Origin: Verrucomicrobiales bacterium
GTDB lineage: Bacteria; Verrucomicrobiota; Verrucomicrobiia; Verrucomicrobiales; SLCJ01
Direction: 5' to 3'
Length of the DNA: 52,983 bases
Assembly: GCA_024636835.1 (NCBI GenBank)
Contig: JAGXGH010000081.1
Location: forward strand, 1-52,983
The notes beneath the pieces are model-generated. The model was not told where the DNA came from. It saw nothing but the letters and a program-made list of their open reading frames with translations, and ran no database searches. Positions 36,297 through 44,700 of this stretch are shown piece by piece. Position numbers and translations under genes: made by a program. Position 1 is the stretch's first letter. Every line of letters begins with the position of its first letter.

Positions 36297-37187
36297 ATGG
36301 AACTCCGTCAACTTCGTTACTTCGTATCGGCCGTGGAAACGGGATCAATCACCGCCGCCGCAAAAGTCTGTCACGTCGCTCAGCCGTCCCTCAGCCAACA
36401 AATCCGCTCACTCGAAGAGGAACTCGGCGAAACCCTACTCCACCGCCTTGCTCGTGGTGTCACGCCGACCGCCAGCGGCAAACGGGTTTTCGATCATGCA
36501 TGCCGAGTTCTTGCCGCCAGCACCGACCTGACCAACGAATTCGAGACCGAGTCAACGGAACTTAGCGGTAGTATTTCGCTCGGTATCATCCCCACCATCG
36601 CGCCTTACCTCATCCCACCCTTACTCACCGAACTGCGCACCGACTTTCCCAACATCGATTTGGATATCTCAGAAGATCAAACCGCACAACTGATCCGTCG
36701 CGTAGCCGAAGACGAAATAGAATTCGCCATCGTCAGCGACATCTCGCCCGCAGATAAAACCTTATGGTCACTCGAAATTCGGGAACTTTTTCACGAACCA
36801 CTCGTTCTCGCCGCACCAGAGCAACATCCACTCGCACGACAGCGAGCCAAGCCGCGTCCTGAAGAACTCGTTCCCGAAGAGCTCATCTATCTCAAAAACG
36901 GCCACTGCCTGCTCGATCAAACTCTCCGTGCTTGCCGGATGAAGCACCCAAGCCAACGACTCAACTGCGACCAACTCGAAACCGCTCTCGCCATGGTGGC
37001 CGCCGGCATGGGGCTGGCCATCATCCCAAAACTCGCCACCACCCGCCCGCGACCGGACGGCATCGTCATCCGATCATTCGCCGACCCCGCACCCACCCGC
37101 GTCGTCTCGCTCATGCGCCGCCGGTCCAGAAAACCCTCGCCCCGAGCCGAAGCCCTCGTCCAATGCCTCCAACAAATCGGACGCTAA
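36297..37187 (+). CDS. oxyR: LysR-family peroxide regulator OxyR
   Basis: A 296-residue LysR-type regulator. Its N-terminal winged helix (M-E-L-R-Q-L-R-Y-F-V, then S-L-S-Q-Q-I-R-S-L-E) spans residues 1-60. The effector domain carries G-H-C-L-L-D-Q-T-L-R-A-C: Cys204 and Cys213, nine apart, in the same G-H-C-L context as the C199/C208 pair of E. coli OxyR. Oxidation of this pair switches OxyR on. Its divergence from katG and the site at 36228 fit that role. I chose the ATG at 36297 (M-E-L-R), the usual LysR start, over the upstream 36252. Confidence 0.93.
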   Translation: MELRQLRYFVSAVETGSITAAAKVCHVAQPSLSQQIRSLEEELGETLLHRLARGVTPTASGKRVFDHACRVLAASTDLTNEFETESTELSGSISLGIIPTIAPYLIPPLLTELRTDFPNIDLDISEDQTAQLIRRVAEDEIEFAIVSDISPADKTLWSLEIRELFHEPLVLAAPEQHPLARQRAKPRPEELVPEELIYLKNGHCLLDQTLRACRMKHPSQRLNCDQLETALAMVAAGMGLAIIPKLATTRPRPDGIVIRSFADPAPTRVVSLMRRRSRKPSPRAEALVQCLQQIGR

Positions 37188-37577
37188 AGCCTCGCCACCA
37201 GTCACCCAAGCCACAACCCCATTTATATCAGGGCATAAAAATGGCTCCTGAGGTAGGTTTCGAACCTCGCATTTCCTGTCTCTAACTCGGACAAAACAGG
37301 CCTAAACGTTGATTTCTGGGGATTCATCCTTAGTTAAGTATCCGTATGTCCGCCATTGCAACTCGATCTCATCGGAACAAAATCGGAACTTTATGAAGGG
37401 CGCCACATGGTAAGCTGGAGCTAGACACGCGATCCTTCACCCCGGCTGCTAGTGGTCTGATGAGGGCAATACCTCTGCTCCTGGAGCTGGTCAAAATCTG
37501 GACGGCCTATTTTGCTCATATTCTGGCCCAATTACCCACTACGGTATATTTGGCGACTAATCCTTAATTCTATGGGG
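37188..37577. other. Boundary region between core genes and integron array
   Basis: About 390 bp with no convincing gene. It includes a tRNA-Asn-like 3' fragment at 37242-37270 and, further right, plain AT-rich sequence up to the first attC. It marks the change from oppositely oriented core genes to the uniform minus-strand cassette array. Confidence 0.55.
37242..37270 (-). repeat. tRNA-Asn-like 3' end fragment (possible attachment-site remnant)
   Basis: Read on the minus strand, the sequence contains GGTTCGAAACCTACC and ends CTCAGGAGCCA. This closely matches the T-arm plus acceptor end of bacterial tRNA-Asn (GGTTCGAATCCTACC, then CTGAGGAGCCA). No 5' acceptor, D-arm or anticodon arm is found upstream and the T-stem pairing is incomplete, so it is not a functional tRNA. 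Fragments like this are typical att half-sites left by tRNA-targeting integrases. Confidence 0.55.
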
Positions 37578-37657
37578 ACGTTTGAAGTGTGGCACGTCGG
37601 GATAAAGGCGTCTAGAGCGAAGCAAACTAGCGGCGCTGTCCGCCATTGCCACCACTG
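37578..37657 (-). repeat. attC site 1 (left end of array)
   Basis: Right core ACGTTT near 37579, then text related to attC sites 17 and 19 (GAAGTGT, GCAC, AGAGCG, GCAA). The left core is degenerate and overlaps the end of the next gene, whose stop lies within it. Probably the oldest site. Confidence 0.55.
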
Positions 37658-37998
37658 TCTTCTGCTTCTTGTTTTCTAGAGTCTCGTCGCCTCATGTTGT
37701 CCTGAAAGATGTCATCGACACTCCTAAGCGGTATCCCATGAATCTCCCCCTTATCCACGATTCGAACGGGTTGGCCGTCCTTCTCTGTAATCCAGTCAGC
37801 GATTCTCTCTATGATCTGGCGCTCGTCAACTGTGACGTCAAACTGCCGAAAGCTCAAATCCTCCCGTGAATATTGATCCGCGTATAGCTTGTATGGAATG
37901 GACGAGAAACTGACCTCGAAGACATACTTTTTGCCGTCGGACTCGTAAACAATATTCTCGCCCCGTCCGACGATCTTGATTGTGTAGTCTTGCGTCAT
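37627..37998 (-). CDS. Cassette protein 1, unknown cytoplasmic
   Basis: A 123-residue protein with no signal peptide or membrane segment. It is alpha/beta-like (Y-T-I-K-I-V-G-R-G-E-N, K-K-Y-V-F-E-V), followed by a helical stretch and a charged Arg/Gly-rich tail. I chose the ATG at 37998 because the longer frame to 38022 runs through the attC 2 core (AACGTT). Its stop falls inside attC site 1. No family was recognised. Confidence 0.65.
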   Translation of the reverse strand: MTQDYTIKIVGRGENIVYESDGKKYVFEVSFSSIPYKLYADQYSREDLSFRQFDVTVDERQIIERIADWITEKDGQPVRIVDKGEIHGIPLRSVDDIFQDNMRRRDSRKQEAEDSGGNGGQRR

Positions 37999-38007
37999 TT
38001 TCTTATC

Positions 38008-38126
38008 AACGTTAAAGCGCATGCGCCCCTACCAGCGGGCGAGCGTTGAACGCGGGGTTGAGGGTAGTTACGGGAAGTCATTGAAACACGGCGGCTGGTA
38101 GGGGTTGCTGTGTCTCGACTTGCTTG
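38008..38126 (-). repeat. attC site 2
   Basis: Right core AACGTT at 38008-38013. The dyad CCCCTACCAGC/GCTGGTAGGGG spans about 38024-38098, with CGCGGGGTTGAGG in the centre. The left core is weak near 38121. Confidence 0.7.
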
Positions 38127-38145
38127 ATTTTTTTACTAGCCTTCG

Positions 38146-38508
38146 TCACTTTCGGGTCGATTTGGAATTCATTTTCAATCCAGAGAACCCCAATTGAGTA
38201 GCCATCTCTTGAAATCGTTTCGATTTTTTGTAGTCAACATGTCTGTCGAAAATGAGAAATGGAATTGTTGTGGGTTTCAATTTGTGAACCGTCTTCAGCA
38301 ACGCTATTAGTTGGCCTTCTGAAAAAGGCTCACCTTCGATAGAATAATCTCCATTCTCAGCAACACAAACACCCAGAGATGGATGCTTTATTTCATTTTT
38401 CAAGTCTTCTTCAGTAGGCGTCTTCAGAACTACGCCGTTGTTTGGCTCAGAATGGCTTGAAGGCGCGAATGCAAGGAGCAATCCAAGTATGAGCGTTGGA
38501 TATTTCAT
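38146..38508 (-). CDS. Cassette protein 2, exported ExbD/TolR-domain-like
   Basis: A 120-residue protein with a signal peptide (M-K-Y-P-T then hydrophobic, cleavage near S-H-S-E). The mature part resembles the periplasmic ExbD/TolR domain: V-A-E-N-G-D-Y-S-I-E-G-E-P then F-S-E-G-Q-L-I-A-L-L-K, P-F-L-I-F-D-R-H-V-D-Y near 85-95, and a final T-Q-L-G-F-S-G-L-K strand. It lacks the membrane anchor of true ExbD, so it may be a soluble periplasmic relative. The kinase receptor in this array has two similar repeats. Confidence 0.6.
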   Translation of the reverse strand: MKYPTLILGLLLAFAPSSHSEPNNGVVLKTPTEEDLKNEIKHPSLGVCVAENGDYSIEGEPFSEGQLIALLKTVHKLKPTTIPFLIFDRHVDYKKSKRFQEMATQLGFSGLKMNSKSTRK

Positions 38509-38577
38509 TTCCTAAAGAACGATTGGAGAAAGCAGCTGAATTTTTGTTTTCATAAGTAGCGTATTTTTTTGCATAGC

Positions 38578-38700
38578 AACGTCATAGCGCACCAATCCCT
38601 GACTGAGAGGCGCACGTCGATGACTGGTTAAGGGTTGTAATCATAAATGCGATCCGAAACACAGCGCGGTCAAGGATTGGCTGCCGCGCCTTCGGTTTGT
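38578..38700 (-). repeat. attC site 3 (long type)
   Basis: Right core AACGTC at 38578. Shared long-type text: CCAATCCCTGACTGAG, GGTTAAGGGTTGT, GATCC and AACAC. It ends near CGCGCC with a degenerate left core. It resembles sites 4, 13 and 14. Confidence 0.7.
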
Positions 38701-39320
38701 TCCGTGTTTTCTGGCCAGCCGGCTTTGGCCACGTTCAAGTCCATGGTCTTAGTAAGTTGCTCGACTGTCATTGAGATCTCGCTTGCAATCGTCGCATCCA
38801 AGCTCCTCATCACCTCACTTGGCAGTGACTCGCAATACACCTTCAGCCTACGTCTCTCGATTGCTTCGACGTCAGCCAAGTCGAAATAGACAGATTGCTG
38901 TATGAGGGAAGTCATCAGTGCGACCTGACTTGGTCCTCGCTCTATGTCATGCTCAATGTGCTGACGGTATACACCAACAACGTCACTAGGTTTGGGATCG
39001 CGCTTAACAAGAACAGAAATCCGCTCTTTCATCGTCTGTGCAGCCGTCTGGAAATCCCGAGCGTGGTGCTTGTGATTGATGTCTCCCTGCGGGTTTCTTG
39101 GCAGGTCTACCTCCCGAGTAAGAGAGAATTCATTATACGGCGAGAGCAGATTGAGGCAGATGAACTCTGGCCGATAGGTATCATCGAAGATCTTTCGAAG
39201 CTCTATTCCGTAGACAATCGTTCCAGTCCTCAGAAGCAGCTTCCTTCCTCCTTTGAATCTTTGGAGGTGGGGGAATACGCTGAGCCAATCAGTGCAGAAG
39301 GATGATAGTTGGCGGCTCAT
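38670..39320 (-). CDS. Cassette protein 3, unknown cytoplasmic, largest simple cassette
   Basis: A 216-residue protein with no signal peptide. The N-terminal half is alpha/beta (G-G-R-K-L-L-L-R-T-G-T-I-V-Y-G-I-E-L), and helical segments follow with many Arg and Glu. A hydrophobic helix is absent. I chose the ATG at 39320 because the frame up to 39410 would be a translation of attC 4. The stop lies within attC 3 and adds an A-A-A-N-P tail. No family recognised. Confidence 0.65.
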   Translation of the reverse strand: MSRQLSSFCTDWLSVFPHLQRFKGGRKLLLRTGTIVYGIELRKIFDDTYRPEFICLNLLSPYNEFSLTREVDLPRNPQGDINHKHHARDFQTAAQTMKERISVLVKRDPKPSDVVGVYRQHIEHDIERGPSQVALMTSLIQQSVYFDLADVEAIERRRLKVYCESLPSEVMRSLDATIASEISMTVEQLTKTMDLNVAKAGWPENTEQTEGAAANP

Positions 39321-39327
39321 TTTTTTG

Positions 39328-39446
39328 AACGTTAAAGGACACCGGCCCCCTGACTGGGGGCGAGGCTTCGACTTTGGGTTAGTGTTGTAATGATCATGGC
39401 GGCTAATCACGAGGCTAGTCAGGGGTTCGGCACTCCCTTAGCAGTA
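39328..39446 (-). repeat. attC site 4 (long type)
   Basis: Right core AACGTT at 39328-39333, then CGGCCCCCTGACTGGGGGCGAGG, GGTTAG, GTGATC-like text and AGTCAGGGGTTCGG. The left core is near 39440. Very close in sequence to site 14 at 50354, which carries the same CCGGCCCC block. Confidence 0.8.
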
Positions 39447-39932
39447 TCTTTTAATTACGCTTCGCAATGAACCGAGACCATATCGATCAGTTGTCCCGGC
39501 TACCTTGGAGATCTGTTTCATGATCGGGCGGTATGGCACTCCGTTGGCTTGCGCCTCGTCGACCAGAGATTCAATTCCAGTAATCGCGTCGCGTGTATCG
39601 ATTGTATCGTCAATAACTAATAGCAGAACGCTGTCACGAAACGCAACCTCAAGATCGCTTGACTCTGGCGCTGCCATCGCCCACGCGAAATTTTCGTTAT
39701 CGGCTAAGAGCTTTCGGATCTGGCCGCGCTCCTTGCTGTTGGAGGCTAAGAACAATTCAATGATCCTCTGTGTTAACCGTTCCGCTGGTTCGCGGATCCC
39801 CGCCTTGTCCAGCGGATGATGTGCATCCCTGAGGTTCTTCTGCCAGTTAGGGTCGTTGATATCGACTTCTGCATTTGCGATCGGTTCCAGAAGTTTGTCA
39901 AACTCACTAATCTCTAGGTGGATTTCGTCCAT
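39438..39932 (-). CDS. Cassette protein 4, unknown, paralogue of cassette 17
   Basis: A 164-residue, mostly helical cytoplasmic protein. It shares long stretches with the cassette protein at 51896-52399: P-I-A-N-A-E-V-D-I-N-D-P-N-W-Q-K, L-L-A-D-N-E and K-V-A-G-T-T-D-R-Y-G. Identity looks well above half. I chose the ATG at 39932, but a TTG at 39938 (used by the paralogue) is an alternative. No family recognised. Confidence 0.72.
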   Translation of the reverse strand: MDEIHLEISEFDKLLEPIANAEVDINDPNWQKNLRDAHHPLDKAGIREPAERLTQRIIELFLASNSKERGQIRKLLADNENFAWAMAAPESSDLEVAFRDSVLLLVIDDTIDTRDAITGIESLVDEAQANGVPYRPIMKQISKVAGTTDRYGLGSLRSVIKRYC

Positions 39933-39947
39933 CTTCAATTTTTTATG

Positions 39948-40016
<69 letters not shown>

Positions 40017-40054
40017 GGCATCTGTCGCTACTGATTGGCAGTCTCTTTCTGCTC

Positions 40055-40366
40055 TCACGATTTTGCTTCCGATGATAGCTCATTATTGCTCTTTTCTGAT
40101 CGGACACTTGTTAGAGCTAATGAAGCTCCAGTAAAAACAATGAACATTGACGATGCGAAGAGATAAGGAGTATCAATCCTACATACCGACCAGCCCTGAG
40201 CCCGACCATGTGAGTATTTGATCTCAAATTTGTTGACGTTGGCGAGCAGGCAGCCTCTCCCTGGATCGACTTTTCTGCCTGATACTCTTTCTCTAGGAGG
40301 AAATAAACAATTCAATGCGCCTAGAATTGCCGTAATTATGAGAATTACTTTTGTTATTTTACTCAT
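40055..40366 (-). CDS. Cassette protein 5, small two-helix membrane protein
   Basis: A 103-residue protein with an N-terminal membrane helix (about 6-22) and a second near 70-88. Between them is a Lys/Arg/Gly-rich periplasmic loop containing Cys residues (G-R-G-C-L-L-A and S-V-C-R-I). Lipobox-like residues (A-L-N-C) near 17-20 leave open a lipoprotein. No family recognised. Confidence 0.6.
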   Translation of the reverse strand: MSKITKVILIITAILGALNCLFPPRERVSGRKVDPGRGCLLANVNKFEIKYSHGRAQGWSVCRIDTPYLFASSMFIVFTGASLALTSVRSEKSNNELSSEAKS

Positions 40367-40374
40367 TTTCTTTA

Positions 40375-40457
40375 GCTAACGTGGAGGCGTCTCAAGACTG
40401 TAGCGCGGATCGCGAAAGGATTTGAGACCACCGTCTGGTTCGGTCTTTAAGTCTTAG
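40375..40457 (-). repeat. attC site 6
   Basis: Right core GCTAACG at 40375-40381. The dyad CGTCTCAAGACTG/TTTGAGACCACCG spans to about 40433, and the left core is degenerate near 40448. Confidence 0.65.
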
Positions 40458-40827
40458 GAGAGACTGTATATTCAAGGATGTGTGGTTTCTTTCCGTTAGA
40501 ACGACTATTCAGTGATTCGATTAGGAGTCCCACTTCTTCCCCGTCTTCAATCACAATAGCCTTACTCTCTCTATTGTGATTTTCGATAAGGCAGTATGGT
40601 CCAGTGCTGTCTTTAATTGCAAGTAACGCCAAATCAACAGATGGGTCTCTAGTAAACCATTCGTTCGTCGATACAAGTTTCCCGGATGGCATGCGGACTT
40701 CCATTGGAACCGCTGATTTTAAAATCGTATTATGCTCGTCTCGGCTAAGCCCCCAAAAAACGCCAACGCAGACAGCTAGCGTTGAGATTAAGATTATAGT
40801 GAAAAGAATTTTTGTATTAGTTTTCAT
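40447..40827 (-). CDS. Cassette protein 6, membrane-anchored
   Basis: A 126-residue protein with one N-terminal membrane helix (about 5-25), then a soluble domain with beta strands (K-S-A-V-P-M-E-V-R-M-P-S-G-K-L). I chose the ATG at 40827 (M-K-T-N-T-K) because the longer frame runs through the remnant attC and the previous gene. It lies 28 bp from the next gene without a full attC between, so the two genes may form one fused cassette. No family recognised. Confidence 0.62.
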   Translation of the reverse strand: MKTNTKILFTIILISTLAVCVGVFWGLSRDEHNTILKSAVPMEVRMPSGKLVSTNEWFTRDPSVDLALLAIKDSTGPYCLIENHNRESKAIVIEDGEEVGLLIESLNSRSNGKKPHILEYTVSPKT

Positions 40828-40837
40828 TTTTTTTTCC

Positions 40838-41278
<441 letters not shown>

Positions 41279-41289
41279 TTTATTCTATC

Positions 41290-41359
41290 AACGTTAAAGG
41301 ATGAGCACGACATGGAGGCGGAGCCGTAATGTCGTTGCCTCACTCCGTCTTGTTTAGTG
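41290..41359 (-). repeat. attC site 8
   Basis: Right core AACGTT at 41290-41295, then GGCGGAGCCGTAATG in the middle (shared with site 5) and left core GTTTAGTG near 41352. The stop codon of the next gene directly abuts it. Confidence 0.75.
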
Positions 41360-41794
41360 TTATTGGTTCCGGGTGAATTTAGAGGGAAGAGCTCTTTTTA
41401 ATTCAGGTGGTATCAAACCAGAGTCTTTAATTTCATTTATACTGTCTTTGTATTTATTTTTCCCAATCGCCGTGAAAGAGTATTTCCACAGTCGAGATTC
41501 TCCATCGAACATCCAAATTGCGTTTCTGCTTTCGATCCAAAAGAACCAAGACTTGTTTGACTTTAATATACCTGATTTGGGTCCAATCGATTTTTTCCTC
41601 TCTGAATCATCCAGCGATATGGAAAATTGAAGTTGCTCGTTGTTTTGCTCGATTAAAACAATGCGCTCAAAATTCGACCACTCATATTCTCCTACTGTTT
41701 CAATAAATTCTCCAATCGATTTCGTTTTGCTATCAGCAATCACGAACGTGGATAGGGCAGCGAATAAGATTAAGGGTATTGTTTTGGATTTCAT
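41360..41794 (-). CDS. Small exported protein coupled to the kinase gene
   Basis: A 144-residue protein with a signal peptide (M-K-S-K-T-I then hydrophobic, cleavage near V-I-A-D). Its sequence is polar and beta-like (F-W-I-E-S-R-N-A-I-W-M-F-D-G-E). Its ATG overlaps the TGA of the kinase gene, the tightest coupling in the array. This suggests it is a partner, perhaps a periplasmic ligand or co-sensor, of the kinase. No family recognised. Confidence 0.65.
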   Translation of the reverse strand: MKSKTIPLILFAALSTFVIADSKTKSIGEFIETVGEYEWSNFERIVLIEQNNEQLQFSISLDDSERKKSIGPKSGILKSNKSWFFWIESRNAIWMFDGESRLWKYSFTAIGKNKYKDSINEIKDSGLIPPELKRALPSKFTRNQ

Positions 41795-44700
41795 TTTTTC
41801 TGAGTGTTTTGTTGAGATTTTGCTCTACTCTTCGAATCCGACTCGGAACGGTCATTATGTTGCCCAACTCCGTCTTCGGTGGTTTGCCTTAGCAAACCTA
41901 GGACATGGGGCGCAAATAGAGCTACTAGCTCGCCTCGTGCTTTTGCTAACGAGACCAAATCACCATCTGGCTGCTGTAAAATCTGATCGTAAACGAAACC
42001 GTCGGTCTCTCTGATTCTCACCCACATGCGTTTCGCCTTCAATTCCTTGTTCTCCACCATGATCCTGGCAGGCTCATCCAATCTCAGATCGATAAAAGAC
42101 CCTGATTTGAGTCTCTCAAGATCATCCTTGATTTGCTTTTGAGACTTCACTGGTAATTCACCACCTTGCATTTGATGGAATTGTGATGAATCAAAGATAT
42201 GGATCAAATAATCTCTCACTAGATTTGCCTGAGATGAAGTAAGTTTGATCTTCGTCTCCCCGTTTTTGATAACGGATACAGCATCAACTTGAAGTGACTC
42301 GCTTTCTGCCAAGCCGACCTTTGATTTCTCAGGCCTCAGTAGCATCTGGATATTCTCAAATTGCCTCACGACTAGTTCACTTCCTTCATAAGCGACTTTT
42401 TGGGATCTGCTAGGTTCACCCGAGAAGTGAGTTGTGATCTCGTATAAATCCTGAGTTCCATTGCTTCCTAAAAAGCGTGCAACCATTCGATTCTCTTTTC
42501 CGTAAAATGAATTTGAGGCGACGATTGAATAGCCGGGAGATATTTCTTTCTCAGGGAACGGCACGATGACTCCAGAGAAGCCATCAACTCCTGATTTCTT
42601 TATGATGCAAAACTCCACTTTCTCGTGGACTGGTGTCGGTGAGAGTTCTTGGTCGGCTGATTCTTTTTTTGGCTCTGGGGCCACGATCTGATCCTGCCCA
42701 CCAGGAACTTCTATGGTGGTTTTTTCCGCTTCATTTGAGCTGGGGATGTCTATCTTTTCGACGATCTGACGAACCAGCCCAACTTGCGACTTTGGCGTCG
42801 CAAGGATGATCACGCTGTCCTCTTTGATGGTTACTTCGAAACGCTCCACCAATCGGCGCTGGAATTCTTCGACGACTCGTCTGGGTTCAACGTGCTGAAG
42901 CTGAATTTTCATCAGCGTCTCATCGGGTGAGTAGTTTCGGAAGCGGACTTTCACACCAGCCTCTTTCACCTGATCGACAAGAGGCATTATGTACTGCAAC
43001 TCGACGTCAGTCTCAACAGCCATTTCCACCGCAGCGGGAGGGTTCTTTGCTATCATCACCTTTAATTTCTCACCCAATTGCTTATGTTCCACCTCTTCAC
43101 CATCGATCAGGCACTCCAATTTTCCAGCCACCTCACCCTTCGCATTGCGTATAATGATCCGGAGCACTTCGCCTTTTACCGGAGCCGTCTCCTGCACCTT
43201 TAGTTCGCTTACCACTCGGTAGCTGACATCCACACCAGCTTCGTTCACCTGCTCGCCAAGAGCCGCCATGTGTTTCAATTCGACATCAGGCTCGCAAGAA
43301 AATTCTGCGACTGCGGGCGGGTTCTTTGCAACCAACGTTTGTAATCTTTCGCTTATTTGCTCGGATCTCACCTCCTCACCATTAATCAAATATTCCAATT
43401 CTCCAGGATCCTTACCCTCTGCTCTGCGGATCCAAATCTGCAGCACCTCCCCTTTTGTCTGAGCTGCCTCCTGCGCATTCCGTTCGCCATTCCCCCGACT
43501 TTCTTCTGAGAGCGTCTCCGGTTGATCCTCGCGATTGTAGGTGCCTGGGTGAGTGGGCCACCTAAGCACCACGGTCGGCCTAGTTCCTTGAAATCGGTCT
43601 AGCTCGACCCCAGTAACCTTCGTTCCAAACACATCGAGTTTTATCAAATTGGGAAGTCCAGCGAGCAAATGGAGACCAACATTGCTAACTTGCGTCCCAC
43701 CTAACCAAAGTTCCTTCAGTTGGTGCAGAGACAAAAGATGCCTCACACCTTCGTCAGTAATGCTGGTTCCGCTTAAATCAAGCACCTTCAGTTGGTCCAG
43801 AGATAACAAATGCCGTAAACCTTCGTCAGTAATTCTGGTTTTATGCAATGAAAGCCGCTCAAGCTGGGGGAGATCTGACAGATTCTGCAGCCCTTCGTTA
43901 GTAAGCGGTGTTCCGTCTAACCGCAGAATACGAAGCTTACGAGGCAGCATGGCCAGGCCAGACCCACTCACCTCAGTCCCACTGAGGTCTAAAAGCTCCA
44001 GTTGATGCAAATCCTTGAGGAAAGTAAGATCCTCATCGCTAACGGAGCGATGGTTCATATTCAACCTTCTAAGGCTCTCGCATTCGGCTAGGCTCGATAG
44101 ACCAGAACTCGTGAGTGACATTTTGGGTTCCGAAGGACTATGGCCTGCACCCAGATTCAGCCATTCGAGATTTGGTAGAACGGAAAGTCTTCTCAAGGCC
44201 TGACCAGAAATCGTGGAATTGTAGAGGTTGAGCCGCTTTAATTCGGGATGCTCTGCTAACTTAGCCAGCATCTCATCCGTCACATCTTGGCCACCCAAGA
44301 CGATTTCCTCTGTGAGCCTCTCCCGTTTGCCTTGGCGATTGTTGATGACTGGGCGACGAGGCCTGAGTCTAAGTTCGGGTGGCTGAACCTGCACGGCGGG
44401 TCTGGCTTTCCGAAATTGGTCTAGCCCGGACGGAGTGACCTTCGTAGTCAGCACATCCAGATACCTCAAATTGGAAAGTCCAGCGAGATAAGAAAGCCCT
44501 ACATCCCCAACTTGGGTGTAGCTCAGGTGAAGTTTTTCCAGTTGGCTCAGGAATGACAGGTGCCGGATACCCTTATCACTGATCATAGTTCCAGCCAAGC
44601 TTAACCGCTCAAGCTGCGTTAGAACCGAAACATGCTGCGACCCATCATTGGTAAGCGGTGTTCCATCCAGATACAGCTCGCGGAGCTTACGAGGTAGCAT

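Noticed and set aside
37242..37285. ORF reading MAPEVGFEP at 36932-37285
   Set aside because: That peptide is the translation of the antisense of a tRNA-Asn 3' end, not a gene; the frame also overlaps oxyR antisense composition.
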